Counted from the stretch's first letter, positions 1-8,335 are shown. The stretch is DNA of 23,387 nt from SFHK01 sp964554795 (GCA_964554795.1 CAZKQB010000048.1:1-23387); one strand, 5' to 3'. The notes: generated by a model from the sequence alone, not told the origin. Made by a program: numbers and translations.

Positions 1-51
1 CAAAGGAACGGCTCTCACGGGTTGGTGTACAAAATGTTTGACAAACCTACA
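1..51. repeat. Left copy of a 51-bp inverted repeat found at both window ends
   Basis: The first 51 bases are the reverse complement of 23265-23315 with two mismatches; 42 consecutive bases are identical. The similarity stops sharply at base 51/52, so that is the inner boundary. The outer boundary is not visible because the window starts inside the repeat. The unit contains a short near-palindrome, GTTTG-A-CAAAC. No open reading frame fills it. It could be the end of an insertion sequence or a dispersed intergenic repeat; the sequence does not decide. Confidence 0.85.
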
Positions 52-173
52 TTTTGCGCAGCTGATTGTACCTTATCTACTTTGGGATGAATCCTTTTCT
101 CTATGTATAGAACGGATTTCACGAGAAATTGGCTCTTTTTCACTGCTTTGGCATCGCTTTCTGAGACATGATG

Positions 174-182
174 TGCTATAAT
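174..182 (+). promoter_or_regulatory. Extended -10 promoter for the AI-2E family gene
   Basis: TATAAT at 177-182 is preceded by TG one base upstream (174-175), the extended -10 pattern. No good -35 hexamer lies 16-18 bases upstream, which fits an extended -10 promoter. Transcription would begin near 189, about 25 bases before the ATG at 215. The rest of the stretch 52-173 shows nothing recognisable. Confidence 0.55.
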
Positions 183-214
183 AATGAAAACGTGCATACA
201 CGAGGAGCGAGCAT

Positions 215-1420
215 ATGAGGATAAACAAGGAGAACATGAAGCAGATCTTTCTGATCATCGTTTTTACAGCGCTTTTGATTTTCGCGTTGGTGAATTTCTC
301 GGCGCTGCTGGCGTTGCTTGGCGCGCTTTACAGGATTTTGTCGCCGTTTTTTGCCGGATTCTGTGTGGCGTTTATCATGAACGAGCTTTTAAAGGCGCTG
401 GAGAAGCTGTGGGACAGATGCTGTGCGCGAAAAAAGTGCCGGCGCTGTGAGGTGTTCCGCCGCATGGCGAAGCGGCCGGTTTGTTTGGTTTTTAGCGTAA
501 TTCTGGTATTGAGCATGATCTCGGCCATGTTTTTGATCATCATTCCAGAAGTCAAGAGCACGATTACACTGATTTCCGACTCCATGCCGGAATATGTACG
601 GGAGACGGAGGCATGGATTGCGAAGGCATCCGATTTCCTGGGCGAGCACGGCATTGATGTGCCGGAATTTAATATCGATATTGCTAAAATCGCTGACCGG
701 ATTACGAAATCCCTGAGCAATATGGGCGCGTCGCTTTTCAACCTGACGGTAAATGCGACCACATCTATCGTTTCTTCGATCTATGACGTGTTGCTTTCCT
801 TCGTATTTGCGATTTATCTGCTTGCACAGAAGGAAAAGCTGATTTCGCAGGGAAAGCGTACCCTGTATGCGCTTCTGCCAGAGAAGCATTATGAACGGCT
901 AACGGGCATTCTGCGTCTCTCCAATCATACATTCTCAAACTTCATCTCCGGCCAGCTAACAGAGGCTGTAATTCTGGGTGTACTCTGTTTTGTCGGCATG
1001 CTGCTTTTCCGCATGCCGTATGCTGCTGCGGCCTCAATTCTTGTTGGCTTCACGGCGCTGATTCCGCTGCTTGGCTCGTTCATTGGCACGGGCATCGGCG
1101 CGTTTTTAATCCTATTTGTGGATCCGCCTAAGGCGCTCGGTTTTATTCTGTTTATTATCGTACTCCAGCAACTGGAGGGCAACCTGATCTATCCCAAGGT
1201 GGTCGGCAAGTCGGTTGGCCTGCCGGGCATTTGGGTGCTGGTGTCGGTGACGGTAGGCGGCGATGCCTTTGGAGTAATGGGTATGCTCGCAGGCGTGCCA
1301 ATCTGCTCGGTGGCTTATACGCTTGTGGGTGAGTTTATTCGGCGGAGAATTGCGCTGAAGGAGCAGAAGACGCAGGCGAATGCGCAAAAACAACAAGCAA
1401 TTGATAAGGGGAAAGGTTGA
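215..1420 (+). CDS. AI-2E family transporter (putative permease)
   Basis: This 401-residue polytopic membrane protein belongs to the AI-2E/PerM/YtvI family, named for autoinducer-2 export but including Na+/H+ antiporters and proteins of unknown substrate. Hydrophobic segments lie at about residues 9-30, 33-55, 85-112, 185-205 and in a dense block from about 245 to 385. A hydrophilic loop with a predicted helical region lies between, at about 112-185. The C-terminal block carries the family's conserved glycine- and proline-rich pattern, such as TALIPLLGSFIG and QLEGNLIYPKVVG. The tail is basic and glutamine-rich. The ATG at 215 follows CGAGGAG at a good distance. It has its own extended -10 promoter, and the next gene has a separate one, so the two need not be an operon. 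The family call is firm; the substrate cannot be told. Confidence 0.9.
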   Translation: MRINKENMKQIFLIIVFTALLIFALVNFSALLALLGALYRILSPFFAGFCVAFIMNELLKALEKLWDRCCARKKCRRCEVFRRMAKRPVCLVFSVILVLSMISAMFLIIIPEVKSTITLISDSMPEYVRETEAWIAKASDFLGEHGIDVPEFNIDIAKIADRITKSLSNMGASLFNLTVNATTSIVSSIYDVLLSFVFAIYLLAQKEKLISQGKRTLYALLPEKHYERLTGILRLSNHTFSNFISGQLTEAVILGVLCFVGMLLFRMPYAAAASILVGFTALIPLLGSFIGTGIGAFLILFVDPPKALGFILFIIVLQQLEGNLIYPKVVGKSVGLPGIWVLVSVTVGGDAFGVMGMLAGVPICSVAYTLVGEFIRRRIALKEQKTQANAQKQQAIDKGKG

Positions 1421-1445
1421 CGGATCGAAATGAATCCTGTATAAT
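1417..1445 (+). promoter_or_regulatory. Sigma-A type promoter upstream of the Na/Pi cotransporter
   Basis: TTGACG (1417-1422) and TATAAT (1440-1445) are separated by exactly 17 bases. The -35 overlaps the last codons of the preceding gene. Transcription would begin near 1452 and give a leader of about 140 bases before the ATG at 1593. That leader holds an 18-codon ORF and two short potential stems: GAAGAA/TTCTTC around 1505-1527, and CTCGTC/GACGAG at 1538-1543 and 1567-1572. Confidence 0.65.
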
Positions 1446-1479
1446 GGATAAAGATACATAGGATAGGGGGAGATTCATT

Positions 1480-1536
1480 ATGAACGCAGGATGTATGCGT
1501 TTACGAAGAATCTCGCGCGGTTTCTTCCGGGAATAA
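1480..1536 (+). CDS. Candidate 18-residue basic leader peptide
   Basis: A short ORF runs from ATG 1480 to TAA 1534-1536 and encodes MNAGCMRLRRISRGFFRE. It is preceded by GGGGGAG at a spacing of about seven bases, a better ribosome binding site than that of the transporter downstream. It lies wholly within the leader expected from the promoter at 1417-1445. Five of the 18 residues are arginine. No family is recognised. It could be a translated leader ORF that affects expression of the transporter, a genuine small protein or a chance ORF. Coding status is unproven; the support is the ribosome binding site and the position only. Confidence 0.35.
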   Translation: MNAGCMRLRRISRGFFRE

Positions 1537-1592
1537 ACTCGTCGCAAAGGGACGTGTTTGGATAAAGACGAGACCAGAAAGGAAGATGCGCG

Positions 1593-3215
1593 ATGTCATT
1601 TGAGGAAATGCTGCTTTTCATCGTGAAGCTGCTTGCGGGAACAGGCGTGTTCCTCGTCGGCGTGTATTTGCTGACGTCGAATATCGAACAGCTTGCAACC
1701 GGAAGAATCAAACATCTGTTTGGTAAAACCGCGAACCGGCGCCTTGTGAACGTTGGCATTGGTGCGGCCTCCACGGCGTTGATTCAAAGCTCCGGCGTCA
1801 CAACGGTATTGATTGTCGGCTTCGTAAACGTCGGAATCATGAACCTGTATCAGGCTACGGCAATGATTATGGGCGCGAACATCGGTACTACGATCACTGC
1901 ACAGATTGCTGCCCTCAGCGCGTTTCCCATTACCACGTACATCCAGATTCTCGTCTTCGCAGGCATGATGCTTGCCATGGTCTGCGAAAACGATAACGTA
2001 CAGAAGGCAGGCTACATTCTGGCCGGCTTCGGACTGATTTTCATTGGTCTTGAACTCATGTCAGCGTCCATGAAAGAAAATCGGGATGCTGTCCAGAATA
2101 TTTTCGCAGTAGTCACAAATCCGTTTCTTCTTTTTCTGATTGGTATTTTCCTTACGGCGCTGGTACAGTCCAGCTCGGTCACCACATCTGTTATTATTGC
2201 CATGTCTGTCGCAGGACTTCAGATTGGCTCCGGCGGAAACGAGGTTCTCTTCATTATTTTGGGCACGAATATTGGCTCCTGCGTTACGGCGCTTATGTCA
2301 TCCTTCGGCGCGGGTGCAAACGCGCGGCGAGCCAGTCTCATTCACCTTTTGTTCAACACGTTTGGTTCCATCATCTTCTTCACGATTCTGATGGCATGGC
2401 CGTCGTTCATGGAGGTTACATTTCGACGTTGGTTTGATGCAACCGCTACGCAGATTGCCATGTTCCACACATTCTTCAACACCGTGTGCACCCTGCTTTT
2501 CCTGCCGTTCTGCGACGTGTTTGTGAAGATTTCAAAGCTTTTGATCAAGGATAAGAAGCCGAGAAAGGCTGCGGAAACCTATCTGGACGAGCGCATGCTG
2601 TCGTCTCCTTCGCTGGCACTGTCACAGATTGAAAAGGAAATGGTTCTGCTGGCAGATCTGTCCATGGAAGCCTTCCGCACGTCCTATCGCTCCTTCGCGG
2701 AGTATGACCAGACGCTCATCGGCCCGACTCACAAGCTGATCGAACGTGCCAACGAAATGAGCCAGAACATCGCAGACTATCTGATTCGCCTGTCGGCACA
2801 GAGTAAGCTGTCCGAGGAAAAGGATATTTCCGATATTCACAGCAACATCGGAGACATCATGCGTATTGCGGAAATTTCCGACAACCTGACGAAGTATACG
2901 CGTCGATCTATCGACCAGAACCTGGTTTTCTCTGACAGCGTAAAAGGAGAGATGCGTAAGATGGTAGAAAAGATTGAGGAGCTGTATGCATTTACAAAGC
3001 AGCTTATTGTTGAGAAGGATGCAGAGCTTCTTCCGCAGATTGACCAGACGGAGGAGCAGATTGACGCCTTCCGTAAGCGCCTGATCGACAGCCACATCGA
3101 GCGCCTAAACAGTGGAGAATGTCGTCCGGAGTCCAGCAGCGTGTTTATCAACCTTGTTTCAAATCTGGAGCGTCTCGGCGATCACCTTACGTACATCGCT
3201 CACACGGTCGTATAA
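1593..3215 (+). CDS. Na/Pi cotransporter family protein with PhoU-like C-terminal domain
   Basis: This 540-residue protein has the bacterial NptA/YjbB architecture. An N-terminal membrane half (about residues 5-320) carries the two inverted Na/Pi cotransporter repeats, each with the signature QSS motif: QSSG at about 65-68 and QSSS at about 192-195, both followed by VTT. The soluble C-terminal part (about 340-540) is helical and PhoU-like. The family moves inorganic phosphate with sodium across the cytoplasmic membrane; bacterial members have been linked to both uptake and export. The ATG at 1593 follows AAAGGAAG. The gene has its own promoter, a long leader with a small ORF and a strong terminator after it. 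Both QSS motifs are intact and no frameshift is seen. It is relevant because the Pst phosphate locus in the same window looks damaged. Confidence 0.9.
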   Translation: MSFEEMLLFIVKLLAGTGVFLVGVYLLTSNIEQLATGRIKHLFGKTANRRLVNVGIGAASTALIQSSGVTTVLIVGFVNVGIMNLYQATAMIMGANIGTTITAQIAALSAFPITTYIQILVFAGMMLAMVCENDNVQKAGYILAGFGLIFIGLELMSASMKENRDAVQNIFAVVTNPFLLFLIGIFLTALVQSSSVTTSVIIAMSVAGLQIGSGGNEVLFIILGTNIGSCVTALMSSFGAGANARRASLIHLLFNTFGSIIFFTILMAWPSFMEVTFRRWFDATATQIAMFHTFFNTVCTLLFLPFCDVFVKISKLLIKDKKPRKAAETYLDERMLSSPSLALSQIEKEMVLLADLSMEAFRTSYRSFAEYDQTLIGPTHKLIERANEMSQNIADYLIRLSAQSKLSEEKDISDIHSNIGDIMRIAEISDNLTKYTRRSIDQNLVFSDSVKGEMRKMVEKIEELYAFTKQLIVEKDAELLPQIDQTEEQIDAFRKRLIDSHIERLNSGECRPESSSVFINLVSNLERLGDHLTYIAHTVV

Positions 3216-3225
3216 ACCTGTCAAC

Positions 3226-3265
3226 ACAAAAGCGTCGCTCGAGAATACGCGGGCGACGCTTTTGT
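3226..3265. terminator. Bidirectional terminator between convergent genes
   Basis: A perfect 13-bp stem (ACAAAAGCGTCGC at 3226-3238, complement at 3253-3265) encloses a 14-base loop. The stem ends are A/T-rich, giving a TTTTGT tract on either strand. It lies between the stop of the Na/Pi cotransporter (3215) and the stop of the minus-strand GTPase gene (3273), so it can serve both. Confidence 0.85.
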
Positions 3266-3272
3266 ATGTCAA

Positions 3273-5225
3273 TCAATCGAAGATTCCGCCGTCCAGTGCG
3301 TTCCGGGCGGCAAGAATGTATTTCGCAGTATCGAGCGGGTCAACACCGCGGCGAGGGCAACGCTTGTCTGGTGTAAATTCGCAGACTCGATAGCTTTTTA
3401 TGCGAGTGGTCATCAGTCCGCGACCAGAGGTAATCCGGCTGAATCGAGTGGGGAAGTCATAGCTGTCTGCGGCTGGCACCTCGCAGATCAGAGTCATTCT
3501 CCCATTCTTGGCTTCGGTCGAAACAACGCTTCCGCGCATGCCGTTGATTTCGCCGATCAGCTTTCCGGCCATGTCTTCATCGGCTTCCAGATTCATTTCG
3601 AGAATGGGCTCTAAAAGCTCGCTTCCGCCGCGGCGTAGACCGTCCATAAAGGCCATGGGCGTAGCAATGATGAAATCCAGCGGATGCGTGTGAATTTCGT
3701 GGTCGCCGCCGCCTACGAGGCGGATATGCACGTCATCCACCATCCAGCCAAATAGTCCCTGACGCGTAGCCAAGGGAATGGCTTGCGCAATCTGATGCTG
3801 ATAGCGCGGCTTTATGTCACGCGGGGATACAACGCTCTCAAATGAAATGCCGCTGCCTCGCGGCGCAGGCTCAATTTCGAATTTGATCACGGCCCAGCAG
3901 GGCTTTGGCATCGTGTAGGCAACGAAGCCGGTCGCAGGCTTATTGATCGTTTCGCGGTAAATGACGGTAGGCGGCATGAATTCGACAGAGAGGGAGAAAC
4001 GGGAGGCAAGCTCTTCCTTCAGCACCTCTATCTGAATTGCGCCCATCAGCTTTACGTGCGGTGCACCCTCCAGCAGCGTCACGCTTAAAAGTGGATCCTC
4101 TGCTGAAAGCTGGTTGAGCGCTCGTTTAAGCGACGGCAGGTTCTCTGGCGCATCAGGCATTGCTTTGGCCATAAAAACCGGCTCGCGGAAATCACCGGCG
4201 TGTACGCGGCCGGATAAAAGCGCTGGATCGCCAAGAACCTGACCGGTTCGCACATCGCCCAGTCCATAAACGCAGGCAATATCGCCCGCCTGCATTCTGC
4301 CGACGTCTTCGCCCCGCCCGTCCGCGCCGAGGGAGCGAATCTGTGTGATTTTCCGTTCGATTGAATGTGCGCTCTCTGCATAGGCATTTTCCTCAGTTAC
4401 AAGTAGGCGCAGTGTATCGCGGTTTTGCAAAGAGCCGCTGTAAAGGCGCACCCACGCGGCGCGGCCCATGGACGCGTCGGCTTCTACGCTAAATACTACG
4501 CCGGAAAGCGGCGCATCAGAGGAACCTATTGGAGGCGGGAGCATATCAACGATTCCATTGAGCAGCTCGTCGATTCCGTCGCCTGTCAGTGCGCTTCCGC
4601 GAAGCACGGGGATACACAGACCCCTTTGAATCATGGGGAACAGGCGTGCATTCAACCTGTCATCCGGCCAGATGTCTCCGTCCATATAGCTGGCAAGCGC
4701 ATCCTCATCATGCTCGGAAACGGCGGCCATGCGCGACTCTGCATCGGAGATGTCAAAGGCATCCGCACAAAGCTGCCGACGAATTTGCGATAGCGTACCG
4801 GCAAAATCGACTGTTGGCCGATCCATCTTATTTACGAAGATCAAAAGGGGAATTTTGTGACGGGACAGATAGCGATACAGCGTTTCCGTCTGTGGCTGGA
4901 CACCATCCACGCCGGAAACAACTAAAATTGCCCCGTCGATTGCCCATATGCCGCGCTCAATTTCTCCGGCGAAATCAACGTGACCGGGCGTGTCTACGAG
5001 GTGAATATCCGTATTCCGCCAGCGAAGCGGCGCGCATGCAGTTCTTACGCTGATGCGGCGACGACGCTCTACGGCGAGACGGTCAGTATGCGCCGTTCCG
5101 GAGTCAACCGCGCCTGCTGAACGGATGACGCCGCAGTGGACGAGCATCCGTTCGGAAAGCGTGGTTTTTCCCGCATCGACGTGCGCAAAAATGCCAATAT
5201 TACGAACGTCAGCGATCATTGTCAT
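3273..5225 (-). CDS. TetM/TetO-like translation factor GTPase, divergent
   Basis: This 650-residue protein is collinear with ribosomal protection proteins and EF-G. It has the P-loop AHVDAGKT (14-21), DTPGH (78-82), NKMD (132-135), the following beta-barrel domains, and the C-terminal PRR motif with its terminal helix. Family members bind the ribosomal A-site region and remove tetracycline or act as EF-G paralogues. Two features argue against simple resistance. Switch I, normally R-G-I-T-I, reads RRISV (56-60), so the Gly is Arg and the conserved Thr is Ser. The domain IV loop that in TetM carries the SPVS tip reads EIHTHPLDF (about 510-518). ATG 5225 or 5219 could be the start; neither has a clear ribosome binding site. 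The start overlaps the end of cinA by 17 bases, suggesting translational coupling. Fold is sure; the role is open. Confidence 0.85.
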   Translation of the reverse strand: MTMIADVRNIGIFAHVDAGKTTLSERMLVHCGVIRSAGAVDSGTAHTDRLAVERRRRISVRTACAPLRWRNTDIHLVDTPGHVDFAGEIERGIWAIDGAILVVSGVDGVQPQTETLYRYLSRHKIPLLIFVNKMDRPTVDFAGTLSQIRRQLCADAFDISDAESRMAAVSEHDEDALASYMDGDIWPDDRLNARLFPMIQRGLCIPVLRGSALTGDGIDELLNGIVDMLPPPIGSSDAPLSGVVFSVEADASMGRAAWVRLYSGSLQNRDTLRLLVTEENAYAESAHSIERKITQIRSLGADGRGEDVGRMQAGDIACVYGLGDVRTGQVLGDPALLSGRVHAGDFREPVFMAKAMPDAPENLPSLKRALNQLSAEDPLLSVTLLEGAPHVKLMGAIQIEVLKEELASRFSLSVEFMPPTVIYRETINKPATGFVAYTMPKPCWAVIKFEIEPAPRGSGISFESVVSPRDIKPRYQHQIAQAIPLATRQGLFGWMVDDVHIRLVGGGDHEIHTHPLDFIIATPMAFMDGLRRGGSELLEPILEMNLEADEDMAGKLIGEINGMRGSVVSTEAKNGRMTLICEVPAADSYDFPTRFSRITSGRGLMTTRIKSYRVCEFTPDKRCPRRGVDPLDTAKYILAARNALDGGIFD

Positions 5226-6450
5226 TCAAAAGGGCCATGCGAAGAAGGTTCAGTGCATTTTTGATGGATGCGGTGCGAATATCCGTGCGGTCGCCCTTGA
5301 ACAGGAATTCATTGGCGAAGGCTCCGTTTTTGTCGGCAAAGCCGATATATACAAGGCCGACCGGCTTTTCGGGCGTTCCGCCGTCGGGGCCGGCAATGCC
5401 GGTTACAGATAGCGCGTAGTCGGCATTGCTTCGTGCACGCGCTCCCTGCGCCATTTCCTGCGCGCAAGCGCGGCTCACAGCGCCGTAGCGCGCCAGTGTC
5501 GCGGGGTTTACGTTCAGAAGACGTTGCTTGGCTTCGTTGGAATAGGTGATGTAGCTTTCGTCAAATACATCGGATGCGCCAGGCTGATCGACCAATGCCG
5601 AGGCTAACATGCCACCAGTGCAGCTTTCGGCAAAAGAAACCTTGCGGTGCCGCTCCTTTAGCAGCTTTAAAACGACGTGCGGAAGGTTTTCCGTCAGACC
5701 CTCTCCGTACAGCGCATCGCCCATTCGGCGTCGAATTTCTTCTTCAACGGGATCAAGCACGGGGGAGGGATCCTCGTCCATGCTGCACATAACCGACAGG
5801 CGCGCAGTGGTTTCAGCGGTAGAACAATATAGCGCCAGTGTGGGTGTGCCCAGATGGAATAGATCCATCAACTGCGTTTCCACGATGGATTCGCCTGCGA
5901 AAATGTGCAGATAGCGGGAAATCAGCGTCTGCCCGCTTTTCTTCTGAAGATAAGGATACAGCGAATTTTCAAACATTACCTTCAGCTCGCTCGGCGGCCC
6001 AGGGAGCACGGCAACGGTTTTATTGTCCTTTTCGATGATGCAACCGGGAGCCGTACCGTTCAGATTCGGCATAATAATTGAGCCCTCGGGAATCAGCGCC
6101 TGCTTCAGGTTATTGTCTGTCATGACCTTTCCGGCTCGCTCGGCGAAGTCTCGAATGTGAATCAGGCTGGCTTCATCCTGGATCAGCTTGAGCCCGAAAT
6201 GCGCAGCGACGGTTTCCTTTGTCAGATCGTCCTCCGTAGGCCCAAGGCCGCCGGTAGTAATGACGAAATCGCTGCGGGAAAGCGCCGTGGCCAGAGCTTC
6301 GTCGAGACGGCCGACGTTATCACCAACAACGGTGTGTCGATAAACCGAAATCCCCAGCGCACTCAGGCGCTGAGAGATATATTGCGCGTCGGTATTGGCA
6401 ACTTGCCCCATGAGCAACTCTGTTCCTACGGAAAGGATTTCGCATACCAT
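5209..6450 (-). CDS. cinA: CinA family protein (competence/damage-inducible; NMN deamidase)
   Basis: CinA joins an N-terminal MoaB/MogA-like (COG1058) domain to a C-terminal nicotinamide-nucleotide deamidase domain used in NAD salvage. The N-terminus shows CEILSVGTELLMGQ and TTGGLGPTEDDLT. The C-terminal domain shows FAESCTGG, with the serine region of the amidase site, and GIAGPDGGTPEKPVG. From ATG 6450 it is 413 residues, the usual size, and begins just as family members do. A GTG at 6465 overlaps the pgsA stop as GTGA and would add five residues; it is a possible coupled start, but the extra residues do not look like the family. Its 3' end overlaps the TetM-like gene. The rimO-pgsA-cinA order is common in Firmicutes, usually followed by recA. 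Confidence 0.92.
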   Translation of the reverse strand: MVCEILSVGTELLMGQVANTDAQYISQRLSALGISVYRHTVVGDNVGRLDEALATALSRSDFVITTGGLGPTEDDLTKETVAAHFGLKLIQDEASLIHIRDFAERAGKVMTDNNLKQALIPEGSIIMPNLNGTAPGCIIEKDNKTVAVLPGPPSELKVMFENSLYPYLQKKSGQTLISRYLHIFAGESIVETQLMDLFHLGTPTLALYCSTAETTARLSVMCSMDEDPSPVLDPVEEEIRRRMGDALYGEGLTENLPHVVLKLLKERHRKVSFAESCTGGMLASALVDQPGASDVFDESYITYSNEAKQRLLNVNPATLARYGAVSRACAQEMAQGARARSNADYALSVTGIAGPDGGTPEKPVGLVYIGFADKNGAFANEFLFKGDRTDIRTASIKNALNLLRMALLNDNDR

Positions 6451-6461
6451 AAGAATCACAC

Positions 6462-7022
6462 TCACATATCTTTAATGTATTCACGGTTGTTCCAGATGTA
6501 GCAAAAGCCCGACCAAAGCGTCAGCGCCAGCGAAATATACATCATAATATCCGTAAGTACTTGCCAAACTGGGTGTGCGGAGGGATCAAGCGCTTTGATC
6601 GGAATCAGAAGAAGCGCCATAGGCACGTAGATCATCTGGGTGATCGTCTTTAGCTTGCCCCAGATGCCTGCTGCAATGACCTTTCCCTTGCCGGAGGCGA
6701 CGAGGCGAAAGCCGCTCACGATGAATTCGCGCGCCAGCATCAGAATGCATACCCAGCCGGGCATACGCTGCTGCTCCACCAACATTACGAAGGCACTCAT
6801 CACCAGCAGCTTATCGGCAATGGGATCCATGAACTTGCCGAAATCGGTTACAAGATTGCGCGAGCGGGCAATACGGCCGTCGAGCAGGTCGGTGACGGAT
6901 GCAGAGATGAACAGCGCAAGCGCCAACACCTGACAAACAGGGTATTTCTCAAAGTAAACAAACAAAACGAAAAAGGGGACGAGCAGGATGCGCAGCATTG
7001 TCAGCTTGTTCGGAAGATTCAT
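6462..7022 (-). CDS. pgsA: CDP-diacylglycerol--glycerol-3-phosphate 3-phosphatidyltransferase
   Basis: PgsA makes phosphatidylglycerophosphate from CDP-diacylglycerol and glycerol 3-phosphate, the committed step to phosphatidylglycerol, in the cytoplasmic membrane. The 186-residue protein carries the full CDP-alcohol phosphotransferase motif: D48-G49, A52-R53, G62, D66 and D70, with the required spacing. Several hydrophobic helices lie around it. The ATG at 7022 overlaps the rimO stop as ATGA and is preceded by GGGAG. Its own stop at 6462-6464 abuts or overlaps the alternative GTG start of cinA. Length and motifs are normal. Confidence 0.95.
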   Translation of the reverse strand: MNLPNKLTMLRILLVPFFVLFVYFEKYPVCQVLALALFISASVTDLLDGRIARSRNLVTDFGKFMDPIADKLLVMSAFVMLVEQQRMPGWVCILMLAREFIVSGFRLVASGKGKVIAAGIWGKLKTITQMIYVPMALLLIPIKALDPSAHPVWQVLTDIMMYISLALTLWSGFCYIWNNREYIKDM

Positions 7023-8335
7023 TCCTCAATCACTCCCATCAGATCGTAGGCGTCGGCCCCGGTGATACGCACGCGCACATACTGACCGGGCATCAGCGTT
7101 TTTTCGGTTTCAATGCGAATTACTCCGTCGCTCTCTGGCGCTTCCAGCGCACTGCGGGCGATGTAAATGCCGTCCTCCTCGCCGTCAATCAGCGCTTCCG
7201 CAACGGTTCCGATGCGTGCCTCATTGATTTCCGACGAAATCGCCTGCTGCGTCATCATCAGGTCATCCAGACGCCGATTCTTCACGTCCTCGTCCACCTG
7301 ATCAGGCATTGTGCAGGCGGGGGTTCCTTCCTCCGGTGAATAGGTAAATGCTCCCAAACGCTCGAAGCGGCTTTCCTTTACGAAGCTTAGAAGCGTTTCA
7401 AACTGCGCATCCGTTTCACCAGGAAAGCCAACGATCATCGTTGTGCGCACAAGAATGCCGTATTCGTGACACTTTTTTATGAGCGTGCGAATTTCCTCAC
7501 TCGTGCCGCGGCGATTCATACGCTTCAGCAGCTCGTCATCGATGTGCTGAAGCGGCAGATCCATGTACTTGACAATCTTGTCATTGTCGCGAATTTCGCG
7601 CAGCAGCTCATCCGTCACCGTATCCGGATAGCAATAGAGCACGCGCACCCAATGTACGCCGGGAATCTCGCTGGCCTCATGCAGAAGGCGCGGTAGAAGG
7701 AGTGTGTGCTCCGGGAAATCATTTCCATAGCGTGATGTATCCTGCGCGATAAAGATCAGCTCTGTTACGCCGCGAGCTGCGAGCGAACGGCATTCCTCCA
7801 GAATATCGTCATACGGCCGGGAACGATACGGCCCGCGAATCAGCGGAATCGCGCAATAGGCGCAACGGTTGCTGCAGCCATCCGAAATCTTCACGTAGGC
7901 AGAATGGGAGGGCGTAGTCAGCACGCGCTCTGCCTTCAGGAAGCGTTCTCCGTCTCCCGTGCACATCGGGCGCGTGCCGGCATCGGCTTCCTTCAAAAAT
8001 TCGAAAATGCGGCTATAGTCGCTCACGCCCATGAAGCCGTCTACCTCGGGAATTTCCTGCTTCAGCGCATCGGGGTAGCGCTGAGAGAGACAGCCGGTCA
8101 CGAACAGCTTTTCAAGCTTGCCTGTTTTCTTGTATTCGGCCATTTCGAAAATGGCGTCAATGGATTCCTCCTTCGCGGATTCAATGAAGCCGCAGGTATT
8201 TACGAAGATGATTTCCGCCTCGGCGGGGTTGGAAACAATCTCGTATCCGCGCTTCGCGAGCATGCCCAGCAAAACCTCGCTGTCTACGCGATTTTTGCAG
8301 CAGCCCAAGGAAATCATGCCGACTTTAGTAGCCAT
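7019..8335 (-). CDS. rimO: Ribosomal protein uS12 methylthiotransferase
   Basis: RimO is a radical-SAM enzyme with two iron-sulfur clusters that adds a methylthio group to a conserved aspartate of ribosomal protein S12. The 438-residue protein begins with the MTTase domain; its cluster cysteines are at about residues 12, 48 and 82. The radical-SAM signature CSNRCAYC (C154, C158, C161) follows, and the C-terminal part is a TRAM-like beta domain ending near residue 438. It resembles RimO rather than MiaB in the N-terminal SLGCCKNRVDSE motif. The ATG at 8335 follows AAAGGGG. It lies 24 bases after the ftsK stop and overlaps pgsA by four bases. Confidence 0.95.
   Translation of the reverse strand: MATKVGMISLGCCKNRVDSEVLLGMLAKRGYEIVSNPAEAEIIFVNTCGFIESAKEESIDAIFEMAEYKKTGKLEKLFVTGCLSQRYPDALKQEIPEVDGFMGVSDYSRIFEFLKEADAGTRPMCTGDGERFLKAERVLTTPSHSAYVKISDGCSNRCAYCAIPLIRGPYRSRPYDDILEECRSLAARGVTELIFIAQDTSRYGNDFPEHTLLLPRLLHEASEIPGVHWVRVLYCYPDTVTDELLREIRDNDKIVKYMDLPLQHIDDELLKRMNRRGTSEEIRTLIKKCHEYGILVRTTMIVGFPGETDAQFETLLSFVKESRFERLGAFTYSPEEGTPACTMPDQVDEDVKNRRLDDLMMTQQAISSEINEARIGTVAEALIDGEEDGIYIARSALEAPESDGVIRIETEKTLMPGQYVRVRITGADAYDLMGVIEE

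Noticed and set aside
3273..5225. Labelling the TetM-like gene as a tetracycline resistance gene
   Set aside because: The switch I and loop-tip residues differ from proven resistance proteins, and no mobile-element genes surround it.
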